Below are positions 21,176 through 30,777 of a stretch of 64,000 nt of DNA, in pieces. Numbering within the stretch: the first letter of the stretch is position 1; each line of letters begins with the position of its first letter. A program made the position numbers and the translations under genes. The notes beneath the pieces are model-generated. The model did not search any database, had not been told where the DNA came from, and saw only the letters and a list, made by a program, of their open reading frames with translations. Source of the DNA: Sodalis-like secondary symbiont of Drepanosiphum platanoidis (lineage in GTDB: Bacteria; Pseudomonadota; Gammaproteobacteria; Enterobacterales; Enterobacteriaceae); contig NZ_OZ060924.1 of assembly GCF_964059955.1 (NCBI RefSeq), forward strand, positions 372,001 to 436,000. Reading direction: 5' to 3'.

Positions 21176-22831
21176 TTAAAATTTTTTATTACATTTTTTA
21201 TAAAAATTAATTAAACCATTAGTAGAACTATTATATAATATTGTTTTTTTATTTTTTTTTAATTCAGGTAAAATTTTCTTTGAAAGTTGCTTTCCAAGTT
21301 CTACTCCCCATTGATCAAATGTATAAATATTTAATAATACTCCTTGTGTAAAAATTTTATGTTCATACATTGCTATTAAAGATCCAAGAGTATATGGAGT
21401 AATTTTATCAATTAATATAGAATTAGTAGGACGATTTCCATAAAAAACCTTAAAAGGTATAATAGATTTTATTAAATTTAATTTTTTTTCATATGTTGTT
21501 AATTCTTTTTTTATATCCTTTTTAGATTTCCCAAAAGCAAGTGCTTCAGTTTGAGCGAAAAAATGAGAAAGAAGTTTTTGATGAGAATCGTTTAGTGGAT
21601 TATGACTAATTGTTGGAGCAATAAAATCACATGGAATAATTTTAGTTCCTTGATGAATAAGTTGATAAAATGCATGTTGTCCATTTGTTCCTACATCTCC
21701 CCATACAATAGGACCAGTTTGATAAAATATTTTTTTTCCATTTCTATCAATAGATTTACCATTAGATTCCATATTACATTGTTGAATATATGAAGAAAAT
21801 TTGTGCATATATTGATCATATGATAATATTGCTTCTGTTTCCATATTAAAAAAATTATTATACCAAATACCAATTAATCCTAATATAACTGGTATATTTT
21901 TTTCTAAAGGTGTTTTTAAAAAATGTTGATCCATATCATAAGCTCCATTTAATAAATTTTTAAAATTATTAAATCCTATAGATAAAGATATAGATAACCC
22001 AACAGAAGACCATAAAGAATATCTACCTCCAACCCAATTCCAAAATTTAAATATATTTTTTTTATTAATACCAAATTCTATTGCTTTTTTTGTATTACTA
22101 GAAATAGCAATAAAATGATTTTTAATAAATTTTTTATTTTTAGAATGTTTTAAAAACCATTGACGAGCATTATATGCATTTGTCATAGTTTCTTGTGTAA
22201 TAAAGGTTTTTGAAGAAATTAAAAATAAAGTAGTAGATGGATTTAAATATTTTATAGTTTCTATAATATGAGTGCTATCAATATTTGAAACAAAATGCAT
22301 AGATAAATGATTTTTATATGGAGTTAATGCTTCTGTTACCATATATGGACCAAGATCAGATCCTCCAATACCAATATTTACTATATCAGTAATTTTATTC
22401 CCAGAATAACCAATCCACTTACCATTAATAACATTTTCACAAAATTTTTTCATTTTTTTTAATACGTTATTAATATCTATCATGATATTTTTTTTATTTA
22501 AATAAATAGGATTATTTTTTTTATTACGTAAGGCTATATGTAAAACAGGATTATTTTCAGTAAAATTTATATTTTTTCCATTAAACATTGAATTTATTGC
22601 ATATTTCAAATTACATTCTTTTGCAAATAAGAATAATTTATTTAAAGTTTTTTTGGTAATAATATTTTTTGAAAAATCTATTAAAATTTTTTTTTTAAAT
22701 AAAATAGAAAAATCATAAAATCTTTTAGGATTTTTTAAAAACAATTTTTTAATTTTTATATTTTTTATTTCAATATAGTGTTCTTTTAAATCTTTCCAAG
22801 ATTTAGTATAAATAGGATTAATGTTTTTCAT
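21176..22831 (-). CDS. pgi: Glucose-6-phosphate isomerase
   Basis: Interconverts glucose-6-phosphate and fructose-6-phosphate at the top of glycolysis. The 551 residues (E. coli 549) carry [51 protein letters not shown] with the catalytic Glu, [15 protein letters not shown] with the catalytic His, and the C-terminal [12 protein letters not shown] with the Schiff-base Lys. It is monocistronic. Together with gapA it indicates a working glycolytic or gluconeogenic route. Confidence 0.98.
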   Translation of the reverse strand: MKNINPIYTKSWKDLKEHYIEIKNIKIKKLFLKNPKRFYDFSILFKKKILIDFSKNIITKKTLNKLFLFAKECNLKYAINSMFNGKNINFTENNPVLHIALRNKKNNPIYLNKKNIMIDINNVLKKMKKFCENVINGKWIGYSGNKITDIVNIGIGGSDLGPYMVTEALTPYKNHLSMHFVSNIDSTHIIETIKYLNPSTTLFLISSKTFITQETMTNAYNARQWFLKHSKNKKFIKNHFIAISSNTKKAIEFGINKKNIFKFWNWVGGRYSLWSSVGLSISLSIGFNNFKNLLNGAYDMDQHFLKTPLEKNIPVILGLIGIWYNNFFNMETEAILSYDQYMHKFSSYIQQCNMESNGKSIDRNGKKIFYQTGPIVWGDVGTNGQHAFYQLIHQGTKIIPCDFIAPTISHNPLNDSHQKLLSHFFAQTEALAFGKSKKDIKKELTTYEKKLNLIKSIIPFKVFYGNRPTNSILIDKITPYTLGSLIAMYEHKIFTQGVLLNIYTFDQWGVELGKQLSKKILPELKKNKKTILYNSSTNGLINFYKKCNKKF

Positions 22832-23883
22832 AAAATACTCTTTTTATAAAAAAATTTAAATTATATATATTTTTATAAAAATAATTTTATTATTATTTAA
22901 TTTTTTATAATTTTTATTATAAATAAATAATTAATTTATTTTTATTTTATTTAAAAAAAATAATTATAAAATTTTTATAAAATTTATTAAAATTTTAATA
23001 AATTAAAATATTTATTTTTAAATTATTAATTTAATAAAAATTAATTATTATTAATATTTTTTTATTTTATATAAAATATTTATTAAAATTTTATTAAATA
23101 TTTTTAATTATAAAATTATATAAATAATAAAATAAACATTTATATAATTAAAAAAAATAAATAATGGAATATTATATAAAAATTTTAATTTTAGAAAAAA
23201 AATATCAAAAAAATTATTTAATTAGTAAAATTAATTAATAAATTTTATAATAAAAAATAAATTAATTTTAATTAAATTATATAATATATATTTTATTTTT
23301 ATAATATTTTTATTTAAATATATTTTATTTTTTAATAAAATATATTTTATAATATTTTCAAGTTATGTAAATAATTTATATTATATTTATAATATAAAAA
23401 TAATTAAAAATATAAATAAAGATATTTATAATAAAAATATTTTTTAAAAAAATATATTATAAATTCTATTAAAATAATAAATAAAATATATAAGTATTTT
23501 TTATTATATAAACTTAAATTTATTTTTATTTATTTTTTTTAAAATAGATAATTAAAAAAAAATTTTTAATATTTATTAAATAGTTTAGATTTGTTAATTT
23601 AGGTAAATTAATAATAGGATATGAAATATATTTTATTTAAAAATATAAAAATCTTTTATATATAAAAAAATAATTAATATTTAAATTAAAAATTATTTAA
23701 TTAAATTTAATTTTTATTATTTTAAATTTTATTTAAAATTTTATAAATAAAATTTGAATACATAAATATATATAAAATTTTAATAAAATATATATATTTT
23801 ATATATAAAAATTTTAATTAATTAAAAATTAAATTATATTATTTATATTAAAATAAAAAATTAAATATTTTATAAAAATTTAA
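22832..23883. other. 1.05-kb gene-free spacer between tRNA-Glu and pgi
   Basis: Almost pure A/T. A 24-codon open frame from the ATG at 23164 is too short and resembles nothing I know. A slightly more mixed patch at about 23575-23635 may be a gene remnant, but no frame can be reconstructed. No RNA gene is visible. Confidence 0.5.
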
Positions 23884-23956
23884 TGTCCCCTAGGGGATTT
23901 GAACCCCTGTTGCTGCCGTGAAAGGGCAGTGTCCTAGTCCGCTAGACGAAGGGGAC
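23884..23956 (-). tRNA. gltT: tRNA-Glu(UUC)
   Basis: A 73-nt tRNA. Acceptor stem GTCCCCT pairs with AGGGGAC, the anticodon TTC lies in CTTTCAC, and the T arm is GGGTTCAAATCCC. It is very close to E. coli tRNA-Glu. The discriminator is A73 where E. coli has G73, and the following bases are TTA, so CCA is not encoded. U34 is the expected site of mnm5s2U, for which TusE (10004) supplies sulfur. No rRNA genes adjoin it, unlike E. coli. The exact E. coli paralogue cannot be decided. Confidence 0.96.
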
Positions 23957-24250
23957 TTATTATTTTTTTAAGAAATTTTATTTTTAAAAAATTATAAAAA
24001 TTTAAATTAATTTAAAATAAAATTTATATAAATATTATATATTTTTTATAAAATTTTTCAAGAAATTTTATTAAAATATATAAAAAATTTTTTTAATTAT
24101 TTATAAAATTATTAAAATAATAATTTTAAATAATTTAAATTATTTATATAAAAAAATTTTTTATAAATTTATTAAAAAATTAATAAAAAATTAATTTAAT
24201 TTTAATATTTTTAAAATAAATATTAAATATTTTATATATATAAAAAATTA

Positions 24251-25327
24251 TTAATTATTAAATAATATATTTATTATATCTCCATCTTTTACTAAATAAT
24301 TTTTTCCTTCATATCTAACTTTATTAAATTTTTTAGATTGCTTATATCCATTATAATTAATAAAATCTTTAAAAGATATAACTTCAGCTTTTATAAATCC
24401 TTTAGCAATATCAGTATGAATTTTTTTAGAAGCTTCTAATATAGAAGATCCGATTGGTAAAGACCAAGCTTTAATTTCTTTTGAACCTACTGTAAAAAAA
24501 GTTTGTAATTTTAATAATTTAAATCCAAAATTAATTATTTTTTCTATATTTGTTAAAGATTTATTTAAAATAATTTTTTTATTATTTTTTTTATTTTTTA
24601 TTAATTTTTTATAATTAGATTTATTTTTTGCATATATTTCAACAACATATGCATTTTCTTTTTTAGCTATTTTTTTAACTTCATTAATATATTTATTATT
24701 TTTATTTTTTTCTTTATTAATATTAGCAATATACATAAAAGGTTTTAAAGTAATAAAATTAAATTCATTGATAAATTTTTTTTCTTGTAAATTCATTTTA
24801 AGAAAACGAAGCATTTTAAAATTATTAAGATGATTTAAACATTTTTTTAAAAAATTTAATTTAAAATCATTAATATTTTTATTTTTATATAATTTTATTA
24901 TACGTTCGCACATTTTTATTTCAGATAATATTAATTCTGTATTTATTATTTCTATATCTCTATTAGGATTAACAGAAGAATAAATATGTGTAATATTTTC
25001 ATTTTTAAAACATCTAACTACATGCATAATAGCTGTAGTTTCACGAATATTATTAAGAAATTGATTTCCTAATCCTTCTCCTTTATGAGATCCTTTAACT
25101 AATCCTGCAATATCAATAATTTTTATAGTATTAGGAGTAATTTTTTTTGTTTGAACAATATTAGAAAGTTGATTTATACGAATATCTTTTATTGGTAATA
25201 TTCCAATATTAGGTTTAATTGTACAAAATGGAAAATTTTTTGTTTCAACTTGTAATTTTGTTAATAATTTAAAAATAGTAGATTTTCCAACGTTAGGTAA
25301 TCCTATAATTCCACATGATAAACTCAT
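24251..25327 (-). CDS. ychF: YchF/OLA1-family ATPase
   Basis: Universally conserved P-loop protein of the Obg group that hydrolyses ATP and binds ribosomes; its exact job is not settled. The 358 residues (E. coli 363) have the P-loop GLPNVGKST at residues 8-16, switch region KNFPFCTIKPN, DIAGLVKGSHKGEGLGNQFL, a lysine-rich coiled-coil insertion, and a C-terminal TGS domain including FFTVGSKEIKAW and DIAKGFIKAEVI. It stands alone; the E. coli neighbour pth is absent. Confidence 0.96.
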   Translation of the reverse strand: MSLSCGIIGLPNVGKSTIFKLLTKLQVETKNFPFCTIKPNIGILPIKDIRINQLSNIVQTKKITPNTIKIIDIAGLVKGSHKGEGLGNQFLNNIRETTAIMHVVRCFKNENITHIYSSVNPNRDIEIINTELILSEIKMCERIIKLYKNKNINDFKLNFLKKCLNHLNNFKMLRFLKMNLQEKKFINEFNFITLKPFMYIANINKEKNKNNKYINEVKKIAKKENAYVVEIYAKNKSNYKKLIKNKKNNKKIILNKSLTNIEKIINFGFKLLKLQTFFTVGSKEIKAWSLPIGSSILEASKKIHTDIAKGFIKAEVISFKDFINYNGYKQSKKFNKVRYEGKNYLVKDGDIINILFNN

Positions 25328-25655
25328 TTATTTAATTCCCAAATATTTAAATTAAAATTTATATATAAATTATTTTAATAATTTTAATATATTAAAATAT
25401 TTTTTATTATATATATATAATATATTTATTTAAATATTTATAATAAAATATAAATTTTATTAAAATTTTATATATATAAATAATAATTAATATTTTTTTT
25501 AATTTTTATATTAAATATTTATTTAAATTAATATTAAACATTAATTTATAAAAATTTTTAATAATTATAAATATTTTTTTAAAAATTTTTATTTTTAAAT
25601 TTTTATAAAATATTTTTATTTTTAAATAAATTAAAATTATTTTTTAATAAAAATT
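25328..25655. other. Spacer between lspA and ychF
   Basis: A 328-base near-pure A/T region on the 3' side of lspA, with no gene and no structure above chance level. Confidence 0.5.
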
Positions 25656-26159
25656 TTATATATTTTTAATAAAATTTTTTATTATTAATAAAGTTCCAAG
25701 TAAAATAAAAATATCTGCAAAATTAAAAGTTGGATAATGATATTTATTTATATGAAAATCTATAAAATCAATAATTTTTTTATTTATAATTCTATCTAAT
25801 AAATTTGAAATTGTTCCTCCAATAATAAAACAATATCCAATCTTAATAAAAATTGATACATTTTTTAAAAAATAAAATTGTTTTATTAAAAAAAATAATA
25901 TTATTGTTATAGTTATAATTAAAATATATGGAATATTTTTTCCTAAATAACTAAGATATCCAAAAGATATTCCATAATTACAAGTATAAAATAAATTAAA
26001 ATAATTTGAAACATAAAAATTTTTTCTATAAATTAAATAATTTTTAATTATTTTTTTAGAAAAAAAATCTAAAAATATTATAATTAATATTAAATTTAAA
26101 TAATATTTATTTTTAAAATATTTAAAAATTTTTATTTTAAACAAATTCACGTTTTTCAC
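25656..26159 (-). CDS. lspA: LspA, lipoprotein signal peptidase II
   Basis: Inner-membrane aspartyl protease that removes the signal peptide of prolipoproteins after Lgt has acted. The 167 residues (E. coli 164) show four hydrophobic segments and both catalytic aspartates, Asp122 in GGTISNLLDRI and Asp149 in FNFADIFIL, plus NYGISFG. The start is a GTG at 26159 that overlaps the end of ileS by 23 bases; a second GTG at 26150 with an upstream GGTG is an alternative. The order ileS-lspA is as in E. coli. Confidence 0.94.
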   Translation of the reverse strand: MKNVNLFKIKIFKYFKNKYYLNLILIIIFLDFFSKKIIKNYLIYRKNFYVSNYFNLFYTCNYGISFGYLSYLGKNIPYILIITITIILFFLIKQFYFLKNVSIFIKIGYCFIIGGTISNLLDRIINKKIIDFIDFHINKYHYPTFNFADIFILLGTLLIIKNFIKNI

Positions 26160-28947
26160 CAGGAAATTTCATATTAGAAATACATCTATTACATATATTT
26201 AAATTTTTTTTTATACTTTTTGTATAATACCAACATCTTGGACATTTTTTACCAGATGCTTTTATTAATAAAATTTTTAATCCTTTTATTTTTTTAGATA
26301 ATAAAGATTTTTTATCTGAATCAATCCATTTATTAACAGTAGCTTGAGATGTTGATAATATAAAAGGTAATTCTTTTTCTATTTTTTTTAATTTTTTCAT
26401 TAAATCAAATTTAACAAATAATTTAATATTTACTTCTAGAGAAGATTTAATTATTCCATTAATTCTTGCATCTTCAATAATTTTATTTACTTCATTTTTA
26501 ATATTTATTATAATTTTCCAAAAACTATGATTCATAGAATAATTTTCTGGAAGATATGATAAAAAGTTATACCATTCTTCTGTAAAAATATATTTTTTAC
26601 GTTTTCCAGGTAAAAAATTCCATATTTCATCTGCTGTAAATGATAAAATTGGAGATATCCATCTTACTAAAGCTTCTATTATATGATATAAAGCTGTTTG
26701 ACAACTACGTCTTGCAAAACTATTGTGATAAAAAGTATATTGTCTATCTTTAATTATATCTAAATAAAATGATCCCATTTCAATTGAACAAAATTTTATA
26801 ATACGTTTAATAACGTTAAAAAAATTATATTCATTATAAAAATTAATTATTTTTTTTTGTACAATTTTAGTTAAACTTATAGCCCATTTATCTAAAATAA
26901 TCATATTTTCAAATTTTATTATATTTAATTTTGGATCAAAATCATTAATATTTGCTAAAAAAAATCTTATAGTATTTCTAATTTTTCTATATGAATTTAT
27001 TGAAAATTGTAATTTATCTTCTGATATTGAAATTTCATTTTTATAATCAGAAAGAGAAACCCATAATCTTATTATATCACTTCCAAATTTTTTAATTATT
27101 TCTTGAGGTTTAATTATATTTCCTATAGATTTAGACATTTTATTTCCATTTTTATCTATAGCAAATCCATGAGTTAATATTTCTTTACAAGGTTTATGTT
27201 TTTTAATAGCAGAAGATATTATAAGAGAAGACATAAACCATCCTCTATATTGATCTAACCCTTCTAAATATAAATCAGAAGTTTTATTTTTAATATCTAA
27301 TAATTGTTTAATTACTGTTATAGAAGTAGATCCAGAATCAAACCATACATCTAAAACATCTTCTACTTTATTATAATAAATATGTTCTTTTCCAAGAATG
27401 TCTTTTGAATCTAAATCCCACCATGCTTGTACACCAAATTTTTCTATTTTTTTACATACTTTATCTATAATGTTTAATGTATTAGGATGTAATTTAAAAG
27501 TCTTTTTATGAATAAAAATTAATAATGGTACTCCCCAAGTTCTTTGTCTAGAAATACACCAATCTGGTCTTGTTAATATCATATTTTTAATATTATTTTT
27601 TCCCCAAGAAGGAATCCAATTAATTTTATTAATATTTTTTAAAAAACGTTCTTGAATATTTTTAGATTTTATATTAACAAACCATTGAGGAGTTGTACGA
27701 AAAATAATAGGAATTCTATGTCTCCAACAATGTGGATAACTATGTTTAATTTTTTTTATAAAAACTAATGAATTATTTTTAATTAATAAATTTATTATTA
27801 TTTTATTTGATTCAAATATTTTTTTACTATCTAAAATAGTATTTATTCCTTTAATATATAAACCATATTTATCTATTACATTTTCTATTTTTAAATTATA
27901 TTTTTTTCCAATTATATAATCATCTGGACCGTGACTTGGAGCAATATGTACTACACCAGTTCCTTGATCAAAATTTACATGTTCTCCAAATACAATTGGT
28001 ACATTATAATTCATAAAAGGATGTTTAATAATTAATTTTTTTAATTTAATTCCTATAATAATACCAAATTTTTTATAAGAAAATTTACAAATTTTTTTAA
28101 TAATTTTATTAACTAATTTATCAGCTATAATAAAATAATTTTTATCTATTAAAATTAATCTATAAAAAATTTTTGGATTAATAGCAATAGCTTGATTAGC
28201 AGGAATTGTCCAAGGTGTTGTAGTCCAAATTAAAAAATATATTGGATTATTAATATAATTTTTTATAGAAAAATTATTTTTAATAGAATTAAAATTTTTA
28301 ATTAAAAATTTTATATAAATAGATTTGGAAATAATATCTAAATATTCTACTTCTGCTTCTGAAATAGAAGAAGAACAAGAGGTACACCAATGTATAGGTT
28401 TATTTCCTCTATAAATATAACCTTTATTAATCATCTTTCCAAAAGTACGAGCAATATTAGCTTCTGTAATAAAATCCATAGTTAAATACGGATTTTTCCA
28501 ATCTCCTAATACTCCTAATCGAATAAAATCTTTTTTTTGATTATCAATTTGTTCTTGTGCATATTTTCTACAAAAAATACGAAAATTTTTAGAACTTATT
28601 TTATTTTTTGGTTTTCCAAAAATTTTTTCTACTTTTAATTCAATAGGTAATCCATGACAATCCCATCCTGGAATATATGGTGCATTATATCCCATCATTC
28701 CTTTAGATTTAATAATAAAATCTTTTAAAATTTTATTAATAGCATGTCCTATATGTATAGAACCATTTGCATATGGAGGTCCATCATGTAATAAAAAAAT
28801 TTTTTTTTCTTTTTTAGCAATACGAATTAATTTATACAAATTATCTTTATACCAACGTTTTAATATTTTTGGTTCTTTATGTATTAAATCAGCACGCATA
28901 GAAAAATTTGTATTTGGTAAATTTAAAGTATTTTTATAATTATTCAT
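26137..28947 (-). CDS. ileS: Isoleucyl-tRNA synthetase
   Basis: Class I synthetase that charges tRNA-Ile and edits valine. The 936 residues (E. coli 938) contain the HIGH signature at residues 65-68 (PYANGSIHIGHA), the editing domain with WTTTPWTIPANQAIA and DQGTGVVHIAPSHGPDDY, the GWFMSSL block, and KMSKSIGN. The C-terminal zinc finger uses the cysteine pairs CPRC and CNRC. Its 3' end overlaps lspA. In E. coli ribF precedes it, but here only an empty gap lies upstream. Confidence 0.98.
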   Translation of the reverse strand: MNNYKNTLNLPNTNFSMRADLIHKEPKILKRWYKDNLYKLIRIAKKEKKIFLLHDGPPYANGSIHIGHAINKILKDFIIKSKGMMGYNAPYIPGWDCHGLPIELKVEKIFGKPKNKISSKNFRIFCRKYAQEQIDNQKKDFIRLGVLGDWKNPYLTMDFITEANIARTFGKMINKGYIYRGNKPIHWCTSCSSSISEAEVEYLDIISKSIYIKFLIKNFNSIKNNFSIKNYINNPIYFLIWTTTPWTIPANQAIAINPKIFYRLILIDKNYFIIADKLVNKIIKKICKFSYKKFGIIIGIKLKKLIIKHPFMNYNVPIVFGEHVNFDQGTGVVHIAPSHGPDDYIIGKKYNLKIENVIDKYGLYIKGINTILDSKKIFESNKIIINLLIKNNSLVFIKKIKHSYPHCWRHRIPIIFRTTPQWFVNIKSKNIQERFLKNINKINWIPSWGKNNIKNMILTRPDWCISRQRTWGVPLLIFIHKKTFKLHPNTLNIIDKVCKKIEKFGVQAWWDLDSKDILGKEHIYYNKVEDVLDVWFDSGSTSITVIKQLLDIKNKTSDLYLEGLDQYRGWFMSSLIISSAIKKHKPCKEILTHGFAIDKNGNKMSKSIGNIIKPQEIIKKFGSDIIRLWVSLSDYKNEISISEDKLQFSINSYRKIRNTIRFFLANINDFDPKLNIIKFENMIILDKWAISLTKIVQKKIINFYNEYNFFNVIKRIIKFCSIEMGSFYLDIIKDRQYTFYHNSFARRSCQTALYHIIEALVRWISPILSFTADEIWNFLPGKRKKYIFTEEWYNFLSYLPENYSMNHSFWKIIINIKNEVNKIIEDARINGIIKSSLEVNIKLFVKFDLMKKLKKIEKELPFILSTSQATVNKWIDSDKKSLLSKKIKGLKILLIKASGKKCPRCWYYTKSIKKNLNICNRCISNMKFPGEKREFV

Positions 28948-29399
28948 TTAATATCTCAATATTTAAAATTAAATATAAATATTATATATAAATTTTATTT
29001 ATATTTATATATAAAATTATCTTAAATATTAAATATCAAATTTTTAAATTTTTTAAAAATTTTAAATTTTAATATTATTAATATTTTAAAAAATATTTAA
29101 ATATATTAATAATATATAAATTTTTAAAATTATTTTAAAAAAAAATATAAAATATAATAATTTATTTTAATTTTAAATTTATTAATTTAAAATTAATATT
29201 AAATAATTTTTTATATATTTTTATAATTTTATTATATACAATATATAATTTATTATATTATTTAATATAATTTTTTAAAAAAAATTTAATATATAAATAA
29301 TATTAAATTTTAGTAAATTTTAATATTTTTTATATATTTTTATAATTTAATTTTTTATTTTAAAATATTAAAAAATATTAATATACAATGGAGAAAATA
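28948..29399. other. Divergent spacer between ileS and rpsT
   Basis: A 452-base A/T-rich region where E. coli carries ribF. No trace of a reading frame for flavokinase/FAD synthetase is visible. It must contain divergent promoters for ileS-lspA and rpsT, but boxes cannot be assigned by eye. Confidence 0.55.
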
Positions 29400-29663
29400 A
29401 TGGCAAATATTAAATCAGCTAAAAAATATAATATACAATCTGAAAAACGTAGAAAACATAATGCTAGTCATCGTTCTATGATACGAACTTTTATAAAAAA
29501 ATTATATAAAGCAATAAAATTAGGAGATAAAGAAATTGCAAAAAAATTATATAAAATTGTTCAAAAAAATTTAGATAGAGAATCTAGAAAAAATTTAATA
29601 CATAAAAATAAAGCATCTCGTTATAAATCAAATTTAATAAAAAAAATATATAATATGAAATAA
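29400..29663 (+). CDS. rpsT: Ribosomal protein S20
   Basis: Primary 16S rRNA-binding protein of the small subunit. I choose the ATG at 29400, giving 87 residues beginning MANIKSAKK, the same length as E. coli. The ATG 12 bases upstream forms part of the GGAG ribosome binding site. [20 protein letters not shown] and [14 protein letters not shown] match the family. It lies divergent from ileS-lspA as in E. coli and is monocistronic. Confidence 0.97.
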   Translation: MANIKSAKKYNIQSEKRRKHNASHRSMIRTFIKKLYKAIKLGDKEIAKKLYKIVQKNLDRESRKNLIHKNKASRYKSNLIKKIYNMK

Positions 29664-30777
29664 TTTTAATATATTTATTATATAAATATATATAATATTA
29701 AAAAATATTTTTTATAAAACATATTTATTAATTAAAATAAAATTTAAAATAATATTATTTTTTAGTTATTTATATCTATAAATTTTAAAATTTATATATT
29801 TAATAATAAATTTGTTTTTATTTAAAATAATATTTTTTAAAAAATATATAAAAATATTAAAAAATAAAAATTAAAATTAAAAATTAATATATAATAAATA
29901 AATTTTTTTTATAAAAATATATTTTATTATATATTTAATATTATTTATTTATATTTTATAAAATTTTTATATAAATTTAAAAATTTTAATAAAAATTTAT
30001 ATTTTAATTTTTTTAAAAAATTTCCTAAAAAATTTTATTTAATTTTATTAAAAATAATTAAATAATATAATAAAAATTATTAAAAATAAAATAATATAAT
30101 ATTTTTTTAAAATTTTATAAAAAATAAAAAATTAAAAATATAAATAAATTATTAATTTTAATATATTTTTCTTGTTATTTTATAATAAATAATATATTTT
30201 TAAAGTTATTTAATAATATAAAAATTTTATATATTCATAATAATATATAATTATTTATTTTATAAATTTTTTAATATTTTAATAAATATTAAAATATTTA
30301 ATATTAATTTTATAAATTTTAAAAAAATTATTTAAAAAAAATAATTTTTTTATAAAAAAATATTTTAAATAAATTAAAAAATAAAAAAATATTTATTTTT
30401 ATTTAATTTATATAAAATTTTAAATATTTTTTTTTTAAATTTAGATATATTTGATAATATTTATTTAAAATAAAATTATATAATATTTAATTATTATTTT
30501 AAATTTTTTAAAAAAATATTTTTAAATATAAAATATTTGTTAAAATTTAATTATTTATAATTATACTATTTGTAATAAATATTATCAAGTTTAACTAATA
30601 TAAATATTATTTATTAATTTTTTATAAAATAAAAAATATTTTAATTTAATTAATTATTTATTATATAAAATAATTATTAAGTATTTAACAAATGATATAT
30701 TTAAATAATTTTAAAAAAAATATTATTATAATATTTCATTTTAATTAAAGTCTTTCTAAAATAAGAGTAATCATTAT
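29664..30777. other. 1.1-kb gene-free spacer upstream of gyrA
   Basis: Near-pure A/T over 1.1 kb with stop codons in all frames. The last 200 bases before gyrA (30570-30777) are slightly less AT-extreme, as expected for a promoter and leader, with AAGAG as a possible weak ribosome binding site. No RNA gene is recognised. Confidence 0.5.

Noticed and set aside
23164-23238. 24-codon plus-strand frame starting with ATG between pgi and tRNA-Glu
   Set aside because: Too short, no ribosome binding site, and matches no small protein I know; such frames are expected by chance in 1 kb of spacer.
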